In this document: positions 1 to 9,841 of the stretch, piece by piece | How positions within the stretch are numbered: position 1 is the first letter of the stretch | How the letters are laid out: the number at the start of each line of letters is the position of its first letter | Assembly: GCA_014155875.1 (NCBI GenBank) | Contig: JACEFZ010002112.1 | Coordinates: 102,001-166,000, forward strand | DNA: 64,000 nt | Origin: Cepaea nemoralis | Taxonomy: Eukaryota > Mollusca > Gastropoda > Stylommatophora > Helicidae | Direction: 5' to 3' | Position numbers and translations under genes: made by a program | The notes under the pieces: model-generated | Database searches by the model: none | What the model saw: only the letters and a program-made list of their open reading frames with translations | Told to the model about the DNA's origin: nothing

Positions 1-320
1 GAGCTGAACCAGACAGCTATTGCATGGGGTGTCTTAATGTCCCACAAAATCAAGAAGCCGAGAATCCATTCAGTCATTCTTGTGATTACGGTGTGGGTGG
101 TAGTTTTGCAGATCTAGTAACGGTTCGATTGCGGGATGTACTACAACAGAACTTCACCAAACAAGAAATGATCAAATTAAGCCTGAATAGAATTGAGGAA
201 TGCATCCTCCACTATAATCAACAACAGGATACTCCAGAACCATCCTCATCAAACGTCGAGCGAACATCATCACCGGCATCCTTAACCTTTGGTCAATCCA
301 CACTAGCGGACGAGTATTAA
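1..320 (+). CDS. Possible 3' terminal exon of an unrecognised gene
   Basis: A frame is open from the left edge (codons starting at base 3) to a TAA at 318-320, about 105 codons; the first ATG is at 24. The product is acidic and polar, with a Gln/Asn/Ser-rich end (residues near QQQDTPEPSSSN) and no motif I recognise. Nothing upstream is visible, so a last exon is as likely as a chance frame. AATAAA-like signals do not follow closely. The piece does not resemble the mobile elements elsewhere in the window, which is the main reason to list it. Confidence 0.3.
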   Translation, partial: AEPDSYCMGCLNVPQNQEAENPFSHSCDYGVGGSFADLVTVRLRDVLQQNFTKQEMIKLSLNRIEECILHYNQQQDTPEPSSSNVERTSSPASLTFGQSTLADEY

Positions 321-703
321 AACATCTACATAAAAAACAAAATGATTGTAATATACTTACAGTCCTGTTTTTAATAGCTGACCAGACCTCAATACGAAGA
401 AAACTGCAAGGGGTGTGAGGAGACTGTATATGTATAGCACTGTTATTCTGACTTCACAGACTGTAGCTCACAGTCTGTGCAACGCAAGTAACACGGTCCC
501 CTCTACGCTATATATTTCATTATGACTAGAGGTCATGTAGCGATCATGACCCGCATTCCCCAACCCAGCTCAAACTTACAACAGGTCAACGAGCGGATAG
601 TAGAACGCTTAGTCGCGCCATACAGACAGCCACGTCAGCGTAATCTGAACCGCTTGACCTAAGAAACTGGTTGAAACCGGTTTTACGCGTGGCTCAAAAC
701 TAG
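321..703. other. Non-coding spacer upstream of a TATA box
   Basis: No gene is seen. GC content rises towards the right end, and the region ends in a TATA box, so it may hold upstream promoter sequence for the unit at 0.7-1.6 kb. Confidence 0.4.
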
Positions 704-751
704 TATATAAAACCGAGGCTGGTAACACTCAAGCATTGTGATCAGAAGATG
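704..751 (+). promoter_or_regulatory. Candidate RNA polymerase II core promoter
   Basis: TATATAAAA lies at 704-712. About 25-30 bases downstream is a pyrimidine-rich start-like stretch (CACTCAAGC, 726-734), and the first ATG follows at 749 in a good context (AAGATGA). Spacing fits a TATA-driven start near 730-740. The pairing with a downstream frame and a poly(A) signal at 1609 makes this more convincing than a lone TATA match. Confidence 0.45.
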
Positions 752-928
752 ACTACAGACCTCAAGACTGTGCCTGCTGACTGGGTCTACATGACTCGTA
801 GTCGTGAGACTATTAGACCAGTGGACGGTGGTGATAAGGCCGTGTATGTCTCACTGTACAGAGAAACGACGATGTTACACATCCAGAGCGCAACAGATGA
901 GCGCCATGCATCTCGAGATCCTAGCTGA
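749..928 (+). CDS. Short frame directly after the TATA box
   Basis: The first ATG after the TATA box opens a 59-codon frame ending TGA at 926-928. It starts MTTDLKTVPADWVYM and has no recognised domain. It overlaps the start of the longer repetitive frame (804 onward) in a different phase. Either it is the true N-terminus, joined to the repetitive part by a frameshift or splice, or it is a chance frame. No strong splice donor is evident inside it. Confidence 0.3.
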   Translation: MTTDLKTVPADWVYMTRSRETIRPVDGGDKAVYVSLYRETTMLHIQSATDERHASRDPS

Positions 929-1595
929 CTTTGACAGACTCAGCCAAGTTAACCAAACCAGTAACGAAGTCAAACAAGGTACTAACAGAGACAAACAAGT
1001 CAGTAACCAAAACATTCAAGTCAATGCTCATCGCAAACAAGACACTACCAGAACCAATCAAGGCCAAAACACTTAATTTAGTACTCAAGTTAAACAAGGC
1101 ACTCACCGAAACCACCAAGTAGACGCATACTATACCGCCAGTTTTCAACCCAGCTACAGTCAGATGTGTGATGACCCCAGCAACCAGATGTGTGATGAAC
1201 CCAATAACCAGCTGTTTGATGTGCATCAATTCACCAATCGAAGCAAACAAGTCCAACACACTCAAGACATTGCTCAAGTCAAACAGGGTACTAAACGAAA
1301 CCACCAAGTAGTCGCATACTATACAACCAGTTATCAACCCAGCTACAGTCAGATGTGTGATGACCACAGCAACCAGATATGTGAAGAGCCCAATAGCCAG
1401 CTGTTTGATGTGCCCGATACACAGAGGATTGATGCCCCGATTGTATACAATACTCAGATGTCAGCCCACCAATCAGGAGACCAGTCTTATGACTACATAC
1501 CAAGTGACATATACATACCAGGCAACCAGCCGGAAAAACCAACCTACTCAGACAGTGGTGTGAAGAAACCCAGAAACAACATACAATTTGTATAG
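804..1595 (+). pseudogene. Repetitive Gln/Asn-rich frame with one internal stop
   Basis: One phase stays open from about 804 to TAG at 1593-1595 except for a TAA at 1074-1076, about 263 codons in all. The product is hydrophilic and repetitive. A short module close to QVKQGTxRxxQV recurs at least four times. A larger unit of about 189 bp (63 codons) is tandemly duplicated: AYYTASFQPSYSQMCDD near 1125-1172 and AYYTTSYQPSYSQMCDD near 1314-1361. The 63-codon period preserves frame. There is no ATG at the head of this phase; the first in-frame start-like codon is GTG at 804. I do not recognise the family. The stop means a pseudogene, a readthrough product or two separate frames. Confidence 0.45.
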
Positions 1596-1608
1596 CTCTA
1601 TATGTGAA

Positions 1609-1614
1609 AATAAA
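1609..1614 (+). terminator. Poly(A) signal AATAAA
   Basis: AATAAA lies 14 bases after the stop of the repetitive frame, followed by a TGTGTTTATG-type GU-rich stretch. With the TATA box at 704 it outlines a transcription unit of about 0.9 kb. Confidence 0.45.
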
Positions 1615-1794
1615 ATGTGTTTATGATACTATGTTTACCGGCTCATATCACTCATCCATTTCGTATAATGACATTATCCATGTAAAATGTACTGAAATAC
1701 TGTAAATAGACAGGTATATAGATTATAATTACGTCTTGTTTGTTGAATATTTAGTGTTTACGGTGTATATACTTGTCATATGGTGAGAGAATGA

Positions 1795-3185
1795 AGAGTA
1801 AAAACCTTGGTCAAGTAATAAAATATGTTAGCCAAATGGGAGAATTTGTGGCGACATTTCAACCAGACTTATAAAAACCTCAGTCAAACATATGAAAAGT
1901 AGGAAAATTTGTTAACTAAAGTGAAAAATTTTGGTCAAATTTCAACCAAACTTATAAAAATCTCAGTCAAACTTATGAAAAGTAGGAACATTTGTTAACA
2001 AAATGTGAAAAGGTTAGCCACATTTCAAACCAAACTTATAAAAAATCTCAGTCAAACATATGAAAAGTAGGAAAATTTGTTAACCAAACATGAAAAGTTT
2101 GGCCAACTTTCATTCAAACTTATGAAAAGTGGGAAATTTTGTTGTCCAGATGTGAAAAGTTTGACAAAATTTCAACCAATCTTATGAAAAGTAGGAAACT
2201 TTGTTAACCAAACGGCAAAAAGCTTGGTCAAGTAAGAAAATGTGTTAACCAAATGTGAAAAGGTTAGCCAAATTTCAAACCAAACTTATAAAAATCTCAG
2301 TCAAACATATGAAAAGTAGGAAAATTTGTTAACCAAATGTGAAAAGTTTGGCCAACTTTCACCCAAACTTATGAAAAGTGGGAGATTTTGTTGTCCAGAT
2401 GTGAAAGTTTGACCAAATCTCACCCAAACTTATGAAAAGTAGGAATCTTTGTTAACCAAATGTGAAAAGGTTAGCCGAATTTCAAACCAAACTTATAAAA
2501 ATCACACTCAAACATATGAAACGTAGGAAAATTTGTTAACCAATCGTGAAAAGTTTGGCCAACTTTCACCCAAACGTATGAAAAGTGGGAAATTTTGTTG
2601 TCCAGATGTGAAAAGTTTGACCAAATTTTCACACAAACTTATGAAAATTAGGAAACTTTATTAACCAAATGGTAAAATTCTTGGCCAAGTAAGAAAATGT
2701 TTTAACCAAAATGTGAAAAGTTTAACCAAATTTCAAACCAAACTTATAAAAATGCTCACTCAAACATATGAAAAGTAGGAAAATTTGTTAACCAAACGTG
2801 AAAAGTTTGGCCAACTTTCACCCAAACTTATGAAAAGTGGGAAATCTTGTTAACCAAATGGCAAAAATCTTGATCAAGTAAGAAAATGTGTTGACCAAAC
2901 GTGAAAAGTTTGGCCAACTTTCACCCAAACTCATAAAAAGTAGGAAACTTTGTTAACCAAATGTGAAAAGTGGGAAATTTTGTTGTCCAGCTGTGAAAAT
3001 TTTGACCAAATTTCACCCAAACTCATAAAAAGTAGGAAACTTTGTTAACCAAATGTGAAAAGTTAGGCTAAAGTTCATTGAAACTTAAAAAAGTAGGAAA
3101 CTTTGTTAACCAAAGGTGAAAATTGTTGGACAAGTGAAGAAATATTTCATCCAAGACTTATAAAAAAGTAGGAAATTTTGGCTGC
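1795..3185. repeat. Minisatellite of roughly 61-63-bp AT-rich units
   Basis: About 1.4 kb of tandem units with cores such as TATGAAAAGTAGGAAA, TTTGTTAACCAAATGTGAAAA and CCAACTTTCACCCAAAC. Unit variants alternate (GTAGGAAAATTTG against GTGGGAAATTTTG, and one carrying TTGTTGTCCAG), giving a higher-order pattern with spacing of about 210-250 bp between like variants. About 22 units are visible, diverged by substitutions and small indels, and the right end decays into single-copy sequence. There are no open frames. Confidence 0.85.
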
Positions 3186-3235
3186 AATAAATCATTTTTA
3201 TATATAATGGTTCTTTTTGAATATTTTACCGGGAC

Positions 3236-4085
3236 TTACTTAAAAAACGCGCCTCGTACATGCTGCGTATATTTGTACATATGATGTAATTGTTTGTTCT
3301 TTTATTCTCATTGTTATGATTATTTCAGATATATATTTTATATCCAGTATTCCTCTTGCCAGCCGTGGTTCAATAACTATTCCCACACCGTGTCTTGCCC
3401 TTTCTTGCTGTTCCATTCTAGAGTAGACAAACGTGTAACTTTGGTGGATCTCATTGCATCCTTCCCCCTTTATTCTGGTGTCCGCTATTCCCATCAGTCC
3501 AATTTTTCTCTCTTCCATTGTTTCTATAAGTTCTTCTTCTTTACTATTAAAACCGCAGACGTTCATTGTGCCTATTTTTTTTAATCGCTGATCTATCTCC
3601 TAGTCCATTAACATTGCCGGGTCTATATCCACTAGGGTCAGTCCGTTTATACTTCTCAGATTTTCTACGAGCAGTATGAAGATCCCCTGCCGGCTTACTA
3701 GGCCAGTCGCAGGTTTAGGACAAAAATCTGACCATAGGGAGTCCATCCCCTATGGTGAGCCATATCCCCGTTAGCTCATGACCTCGCGGTCATGGTTTCC
3801 CTGTCTGCACCACGTGGAGGCGGGGTTGACTTGTGTAGTCTGCAGGTCATCGGCAAGCTACTAATTTTCACTTTTCACTCCTCCTGGGAGAGGCTAGCCT
3901 ATTCTAACCCTGCTGGCTGCAGGGCCAGGCGCAGTCCAGGTATACGTGTGATAATGTTCACAAGTGTGAAGCTCCATAGCTGGCTAGCCGGCGGTCACCT
4001 GGATAGAACTGCTACGTTTGTCTGTATGTGGCTGAATGATCGCCCCCGACACGCTGAGTCTGCTTAGACTTAGAAACCTTCCAAA
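3236..4085 (-). mobile_element. 5' end of a LINE: leader and start of endonuclease
   Basis: Read on the minus strand, a leader of about 500 bases (4085 down to 3567) runs into a frame (3566-3240) that begins MNVCGFNSKEEELIE and contains GIADTRIKGEG and ARHGVGIVIE. This is the layout of the N-terminal apurinic-type endonuclease of non-LTR retrotransposons (a start close to NVRT/NVCG, then a catalytic-Glu position, here ADTR where ETR is usual). The frame breaks off after about 105 residues, so the rest of the element is missing. It may belong to the same group as LINE-A. The right end abuts a SINE2 insertion. Confidence 0.7.
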
Positions 4086-4097
4086 TAAGTCTCCTGT

Positions 4098-4346
4098 CTT
4101 TAAAAAAGTCGCTTAAAAGTCGACAGGGTCGACTTCATTCCACCGGGATTTATCCCACATGGCTCGGTCTCTTTCCGCAGCACGGAAAGCGTCGCACAAA
4201 GCACGAACTCCGTTGCTTTTAGCGACGACCCACAGGAGTCTCCGAAACATTTTAACTCGTAAACCGAAGGGTGCGGCCCGGAATCGAACCCAAAACCTTC
4301 GGACCACGAGTCAAACGGCTTGACCACTTCGCCACAGAGACTCCCG
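4098..4346 (-). mobile_element. SINE2 copy, tRNA-derived, with 12-bp target duplication
   Basis: The 249-bp insert is flanked by perfect copies of TAAGTCTCCTGT (4086-4097 and 4347-4358). On the minus strand the head reads GGGAGTCTCTGTGGCGAAG and then TGGTCAAGCCGTTTGACTCG, with a box B-like GGGTTCGATTCC, a pattern close to Ser/Leu-type tRNAs. The body contains GCGACGCTTTCCGTGCTGCG, and the far end carries a short palindrome around GTCGAC with GCGACTTTTTT. The clean duplication marks it as a complete, fairly recent retroposition. Relatives lie at 33.1-33.6 kb. Confidence 0.85.
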
Positions 4347-4369
4347 TAAGTCTCCTGTATCCACTAGTA

Positions 4370-4806
4370 ACTTTGAACTCCCATAGAGATGAAAAGAGGA
4401 GTAAGCCAGGGATGTGTACTGTCCCCTAGCCTCTTCAACCTATACACAGAAAGAATTTTATTTTTAAACAAGTTGAAATGCCTGGACTTAACATCTTTGG
4501 AAGAGTCATAAACAATCTTAGATATACTGACGATACCGTGTTACTGGAAGAAAGTGAGCAAGAGTTGCAAGACCTAGTGGAAGAAGTAAACAGGCACCTA
4601 GTGGAAGAAGTAAACAGGCACAGTGCAGAATGTGGTAAGATATTAACATTTAAAAAAACAAAAGCTATGATAATTAACAGTGGAAAGGAAAGTAATTAAT
4701 GAACATCACAGTAAACGGGCAGATACTAGAAAAAGTAATAAGTTTCTCTTATCTTGGACATATAATAACAGATGATGGGAGAAGTGAAATGGAAATCAAA
4801 AAGAGA
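4370..4806 (+). mobile_element. LINE-A, reverse transcriptase middle part
   Basis: Translation gives KRGVSQGCVLSPSLFNLY (motif B), then LRYTDDTVLLEE (the catalytic YxDD box as YTDD), a thumb-like SAECGKILTFKKTKAM stretch and YLGHIITDDG. A 24-base in-frame duplication (residues near LVEEVNRH, twice) lies at 4574-4621. A stop at 4697-4699 breaks the frame. The 5' portion (endonuclease and early RT) is absent. The frame ends at an opposite-strand LINE insertion at 4807. Confidence 0.8.
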
Positions 4807-5412
4807 ATTCATTCATTCATTCAGTAGCATGTCCTTTGCAGAACCTCGCTCCCATAACAACCTTCCGGAAAACCTCTCGATCATAAGCAAGATGTCCCGC
4901 GTCTGATACACCCATCTGGAGATCATCCTGCCACATCCTGCACCCATCTTCTCTTTGGCCTTCCTCTTCCTCTCTTCCCGGGCATATACCCTTCCATTAT
5001 TGTTCTCTCCAAACTTTCGTGACGTTTCAAGTGACCAAAATATTTCAATTTTCTTTGTTTTATCTTCTTTATTAGCCAACCTTCTTCAATATTCAACTCT
5101 TGAAGTATTGATACATTTGTTCTTTTCTGTGCCCAAGATATTCTTAGAACTCGTCTATAACATTTATATTCAAAGGCGTTTATGCGCTGTTCAGCTTGTT
5201 TAGTAAGTGTCCATGTCTCACAGGCGTATGTTGCAATGGGAAAGATGCATGCTCTTAAAAATCTAATTTTTGTAGTTCTGTCTGTCCTACTCCATAATTT
5301 ATTCAGCTGTTTTAGTCTTTGAAGAGCATTTGATAGTCGCCGTTTAATTTCTTTCATTGTGTCCCCGATGTTGGTAATCAATGACCCAAGATATTCAAAA
5401 TTGTCCACCACC
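4807..5412 (-). mobile_element. LINE C-terminal half inserted in LINE-A
   Basis: The minus-strand frame from 5411 to 4923 encodes the post-RT region typical of LINEs: FEYLGSLITN, then YACETWTLTKQ, YRRVLRISW, KYFGHLKRHESLE and GKRGRGRPKRRW. The last 45 or so residues continue in another phase down to 4813, so there is one frameshift near 4930. The 3' tail is (ATGA)n, seen as ATTCATTCATTCATTC at 4808-4823. It is 5'-truncated. No convincing target duplication is seen: LINE-A coding stops at 4806 and resumes near 5414 with almost no gain or loss. Confidence 0.8.
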
Positions 5413-5469
5413 TCTTAGGAATGGCCAAAAATGCTTTCAACGGCATGAAATCAGTATTAACATCTAGAG
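5413..5469 (+). mobile_element. LINE-A, short middle remnant
   Basis: The frame GMAKNAFNGMKSVLTSRA continues LINE-A after the opposite-strand insertion. This segment normally follows the EIKKRI seen just before 4806. It is cut at 5469 by a hAT-type insertion. Confidence 0.75.
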
Positions 5470-6196
5470 CAGTGTTTCCCAACCTTTTTTGTGCCATGCC
5501 CCACTTAAAAATTTTGTTGCGTATCTCTTACGGGACATTGCAGTCAACACCAGCATTGTCAGCTGCTGTTGATGTACTAGGCAAGTGTTACGTTCAGTAG
5601 TTTGCCATTGCTTTCTGAACGACCGGCCCCTATACCTTTTTCGAAAAAACCGGCACCGCCGTGTTTCGAACCCGGGTATACGGGCTCACAAACTGCGTTC
5701 GCAAGCCCTTAGCCACAGAGACCGGCCCCACTTAAGCCTTTCTAAAATTCATATTGCCCCCCTCCCCCGCCCCAAGCCCCCCCCCCCCCTCTCAACATAT
5801 ACATTATTTTTAATATTCAAAAATTGAAATGTTCACTAAAGAAACTTAAATGATAGGTTGTAGGAAGAAATCACTAGGTAATTATTGAGCAAACACAGTA
5901 AGTAAATTTTCAAAACATATAATGGAGAACTGAAATTCAAGTACACAATAATATTAATGAAAGATTTTTCTATATTATTTTAATTATTAGTAATTATTTA
6001 TTATTTAAATTTAGTGAGATCCTTGCGCTTGATGCTTGCTGCAAAGAGATCTTATGTCAGGTTCCAATTTAGTTAACTTCAGTCTCAAGTCTACCCGTTT
6101 TGTTATATTCAGCCGATTTCTTCCATTTTCGAATTGCCCCCCTTAACAGTTGAATTGCCCCCCTGTGGGGCGTGGGCCCCACGTTGGGAAACACTG
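5470..6196. mobile_element. Non-autonomous hAT element (MITE) in LINE-A
   Basis: The 727-bp insert has terminal inverted repeats starting CAGTGTTTCCCAAC at both ends and an exact 8-bp target duplication ATCTAGAG (5462-5469 and 6197-6204), the hAT hallmark. Subterminal sequence is GC-rich (GTGGGGCGTGGGCCCCAC near the right end), while the interior at 5820-6020 is AT-rich and non-coding. It carries a SINE1 insertion at 5509-5724. No transposase is present, so movement would have needed a partner. Confidence 0.9.
5509..5724 (-). mobile_element. SINE1 copy inside the hAT MITE
   Basis: An 11-bp duplication GCCCCACTTAA flanks it (5498-5508 and 5725-5735). On the minus strand it has a tRNA-like head (GGTCTCTGTGGCTAAGGGCT, then box B-like GGGTTCGAAACACGG), the shared body with AGAAAGCAATGGCAAACTAC, and the 3' end TGCAATGTCCCGTAAGAGATACG. 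It is the innermost layer of a three-level nest (LINE-A, MITE, SINE1). Confidence 0.88.
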
Positions 6197-6677
6197 ATCT
6201 AGAGAGTTTAATAACGCATTAAAAATGTGAATTGTCAAATGCTACGTATATTCAACGCTTATGTATAGCGCGGAAGCCTGGACATTGAACAAGCAACTAG
6301 AAAGTCGAATAGAAGCCCTGGAGATGTGGATATACAGGCGAATCTGTCGTATTTCATGGAAACAAAACACAATCAAATGCAGAGTTTCTAGATAAACTGG
6401 GAATGAAGAGAGTGTTGATGAAAGAAATAAAGAGGAGGCAGGTGAAATGTTTCGGCCACGTTAAAACACATGATACTCTTATACAAACCATACTGGAAGG
6501 CAAGGTTGAGGGCAAGCGAGCAAGAGGTAGACAGCGATACAAGTGGGAAGATAACATCAAGAGATTGACGAACATCAGCTTGACAGAATGTACAGTCAAG
6601 GCGAGAGACAGACAGTGTTGGAGATCCATTGCAGCTAACATTCATTGTGGAGACGGCACGTGATTCATTCATTCATA
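6197..6677 (+). mobile_element. LINE-A, C-terminal end and (ATTC)n tail
   Basis: LINE-A resumes after the MITE: YSAEAWTLNKQLESRIEALE, then IYRRICRISW, a stop, and in a second phase (6403-6663) RQVKCFGHVKTHDTLIQ, GKRARGRQRYKW and a final NIHCGDGT before TGA. The CFGH and GRxxGRxRxxW blocks are the standard C-terminal pattern of several LINE groups. The element ends in (ATTC)3 at about 6663-6676. Frameshift and stop show it is dead. Confidence 0.85.
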
Positions 6678-6947
6678 TCCAATGGTAACCCTGAACTACA
6701 TAAACGCTAGGTACGCGGTCACTTTATACTTGTTAGTGTGACCTATCAACAAACATCGCTCATTATAAGTGGCAATGAGCACTTGTCTGTCCTCACAAAC
6801 CTAAGTCAAAAACACTCGAAAGTAAAGTTCATTCTTTATAAATATGTGTCAAGCGTCTGGGTTGTTTTTTTTTACACTTCAAATGATACACAAAAATAAC
6901 TTAGATGTCTCATTACCCCCTTCTTCTTTCTTTTTATTGCTGGTCAT
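6678..6947. other. Non-coding, nothing recognised
   Basis: AT-rich sequence between the LINE-A tail and a pyrimidine microsatellite. I see no motif or repeat shared with the rest of the window. Confidence 0.4.
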
Positions 6948-7390
6948 TCTTCTTCTTCTTCTTCTTCTTCTTCTTCTTCTTCTTCTTCTTCTTCTTCTTC
7001 TTCTTCTTCTTCTTCTTCTTCTTCTTCTTCTTCTTCTTCTTCTTCTTCTTCCTGCTCCTCATCTTCTTCTTCCATCTCTTCCTCTTTTTTCCTTACTTCT
7101 CTTCCTCTTGTTCTCCTTCTTTCTCTTCCTCTTCTTCTTCTTTCTGCTCTCCCTCTTCTTCTTACTTCTCTATCTCATTTACTTCTTCCTTCTCCTCCGC
7201 TATATCTTCTTACTTCTCTTCCTCTTTTTCTCCTTCCTTCTCTTCCTCTTTTTCTCCTTCCTTCTGTTTCTCTTCTTCTTTCTTCTCTTCCTCCTCCTTT
7301 TCTTCCTCTTCTTCTCCTTCCTTCTCTTCCTCTTCTTCTTCTTTTTGCTCTTCCTCTTCTTTTTTCTTTGCTTCCTCTTTTTCTTCTTCG
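6948..7390. repeat. (TTC)n microsatellite decaying into a pyrimidine tract
   Basis: About 100 bases of near-perfect TTC (6948-7050) are followed by some 340 bases of imperfect CTT/CCTC repeats, almost pure pyrimidine on the plus strand. Long Leu-, Phe- or Lys-rich frames across it are translation artefacts. Such mirror-type tracts can form triplex DNA. Confidence 0.95.
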
Positions 7391-7713
7391 TTGGCCTCAG
7401 AAAATCTGCGAAGTTTACATTAACCCACATGATCAAATAACAAACATAATCCTCATCGCAAGGTTCATAAAAATGACATTGAGACCAGAGATTACGATTG
7501 GTCGGCTTTAATGTATATTATATGGTTTTAGGAATTTCCCGATGTACTTGTGGCGTTCAGGCGGGAAGGCTACCGCTATTAAGCTGTCTTAGATTTCACC
7601 GTCTAATAACAGAACAAACAAATGTAATGTCTATAAAAAGTTGGTGATGAGTAAGTTTATATGATTTGAACAGACAACAATGGCAGGTAAGGATTTAATT
7701 TGGCAAGTATTCG
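7391..7713. other. Non-coding, nothing recognised
   Basis: No open frame or repeat relation was seen. The sequence ends at the target duplication of the next SINE. Confidence 0.4.
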
Positions 7714-7725
7714 ATGTAGGAAAGT

Positions 7726-7971
7726 TGTTCTTTTTTTTTTTCTTTTCTTATCTTATTTACAGGACATTGCAGTCAACGCCATCATTTTTCAGCTGATGTT
7801 GATGTCTTGGCATGTTTTACGTTCAGTAGTTTGCCATTGCTTTCTCAACGACTGCATCACATACCTTTCCGTAAGAAACCAACCCGACGCTATCCGCTGC
7901 CTATCCGTGTTTCGTACGTGGGTAAACGGGATTACGAACATCGTCTTTAACCTCTTCGCCAGGGAGACGGC
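7726..7971 (-). mobile_element. SINE1 copy with 12-bp target duplication
   Basis: ATGTAGGAAAGT occurs at 7714-7725 and 7972-7983. On the minus strand the element has the head GTCTCCCTGGCGAAGAGGTT (box A-like TGGCGAAGAGG) and a degenerate box B (ACGTACGAAACACGG). The body is GAAAGCAATGGCAAACTACT, AGACATCAACATCAGCTGAA and TGCAATGTCCTGTAAA, followed by an A-rich tail (T-rich on the plus strand, 7730-7756). It is essentially full length. Confidence 0.9.
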
Positions 7972-7983
7972 ATGTAGGAAAGT

Positions 7984-8354
7984 AGCAAAAGGAAAATGGA
8001 CGTTGTGCTGGGGAATATTGTGTAAGAGCAAGAAATGAAAGAGGAGAAAAACATAAACTAGGCAAATATAAATGATATGATAACTGGAAACATCCGGTTT
8101 AAACTTCATGAAAGTCGACTTTAACCCCTTTAATAACTAACAAAAGGGAAATAACTCCGCAAAATTAATGACTTGATATTTTGTAAATTCATTATACATT
8201 AAACGATTAAGAAATACGTTTATAAATATTTATTAATTAACGATTCAGAAATACGTTTATAAATATTAAGGCAATGACTGGTGCTGACTGTAATAATGAT
8301 TCACGTACCACTATGTGGAATAATAAAAGTAAGACTGAAGAGAGAAAAAAAAAA
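7984..8354. other. AT-rich spacer with a short direct duplication
   Basis: No gene. A sequence close to ACGATTAAGAAATACGTTTATAAATATT is duplicated in tandem at about 8202-8268 (period about 37 bases), consistent with slippage. Confidence 0.5.
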
Positions 8355-9841
8355 CATGGTTAAGATCATGAGATTTAATAAAGAGGTCTTGCAGGTAGAT
8401 AAAGAAATTCAAGAATAATACAGAGTGACTGTGCAAAATAGATACAATCTCATCTCATCTTATCATGTTCCTCTTGTACCTTGCGGTGTCGAGGTGAATT
8501 ATAAACAGTGGGAGAGTGCCCGCTTATGGGCTTATATTACAAAGCAATCGTTAAAATTCCTGATTTACCGGAAAGTCAGAAAATTATGTAAAGAAGCACA
8601 AGAAGCATGGCTTGAAAATAACTGCATAGAAAATAAACAAACAAAACAATAGTGAAAGTACCAAGGCTATCTGAAAACAAAAGATGGACAAATCATAATA
8701 GAAACAGATCAGATATTACATGCATGGTCAGGTTATGTGAAAAACCTTTATGATGATACAAGAGAATAGCATTATGATATTCGGAGTAACAATGAAGGAC
8801 CATCAATTCTGAAGATAGAAGTTCAGAATGCTCTTAACCATATGAAATCTGACAAGACCCCGGGTCCAGAAAACATCTCACAGAAAGTGCCCTAGAAGAA
8901 TATGGAATAGATCAAGTCACCAGACTGCTGAATACAATATATGATACTGGAGCTATACTTCCTGAATTATGTAATTCTGCATTTATTGCAATCCCGAAGA
9001 AATCAGGAGTCTTGGAATGTGATCAGTATCGAACAATGAGTGTAATGAGCTACATCACACAGAATTTACTAATAATTATCATGAAAAGATTTAGAAAGAA
9101 ACTACAGCCCGAAATAGGAGAAGAACAGTGTGGGTTTGTAGAAGGCAAAGGTGCAGTAATTGCTGTGTATATGCTGAGAACATTAATTGAACGTTCTATA
9201 GAAGTAAACACAGACTTACACCTTTGCTTTATTGACTACATAAAGGCTTTCGATAAAGTAAGACATGTCAACACGATGGAGATGCTTTCAGATGTGCAAA
9301 CTGACGGGAAAGACCTTAGAAACATAAAAACCTTATACTGGAAGCAAGTGGCTGCCATAACGATTGATATAAAGTAGATGAATATCAGCATACTAACAGA
9401 CAGGGGTGTGTAATGTTTCCAGATATTTTTTCCCTATACAGTAAAAGTATTTTCAGAAATGTTGACGGTATAAAGGAATCGTCATTGGAGGAAATAACAT
9501 CAATAACATTAGATATCCAGAGGATACAGTATTGATTGTAGACAATGAGCAGGATTGGCAACATTTAGTAGATGCGGTTGTTGCACACAGTGAACAACTT
9601 GGGCAAGAGTTAAATTGTAAAACATGGATTATAGTCGTCACTAAGAAGAAGGAAATACCACAATGTAATATACAAGTAAATGGGAATATTCTTCAACAAG
9701 TGAGTAGGTACAATTATCTCGGAACAGTAATAACATCTGATGGGAGATGCCTTGAAGAGATTAGAACAAGAATCGCCTTGGCGAAGGCAGCCTTTAGCAA
9801 GATGAAAAACATACTGACCAATAAAAAGATTCAATTGCTAC
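8355..9841 (+). mobile_element. LINE-B (RTE-like), linker and reverse transcriptase, broken
   Basis: Pieces in several phases give the linker (KNLYDDTRE, NNEGPSILKIEVQNALNHM), the early RT (LPELCNSAFIAIPKKSG, then QPEIGEEQCGFVEGKG), motif A as HLCFIDYIKAFDKVRH and the later YNYLGTVITSDGRCLEEI and KAAFSKMKNILTNKK. Family assignment rests on the C-terminal half (see 11849-12299), which has the FGHVMR...LENLVTIGKMEGKR pattern characteristic of RTE/BovB-type elements. Motifs B and C are badly eroded (9370-9540). A foreign repeat lies at about 8452-8545 and LINE-C is inserted at 9842. The endonuclease is missing. Confidence 0.82.
8452..8545. repeat. Short dispersed repeat inserted in LINE-B
   Basis: This stretch is the reverse complement of sequence near 28215-28315. 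The shared core includes GGGCACTCTCCC, CTGTTTATA and GGTACAAGAG, and both end in a (CATCT/AGATG)-like run. LINE-B coding matches other copies up to the AATCTC before it and again after about 8545, so it looks like an insertion. Confidence 0.6.

Noticed and set aside
1795..3185. CRISPR-like array
   Set aside because: Units are contiguous, diverged, 61-63 bp, without unique spacers of fixed size, in a eukaryotic context; it is a minisatellite.
6844..7440. Long Leu/Phe-rich frames of up to 198 codons
   Set aside because: They are translations of a (TTC)n/pyrimidine tract on all phases; no coding signal.
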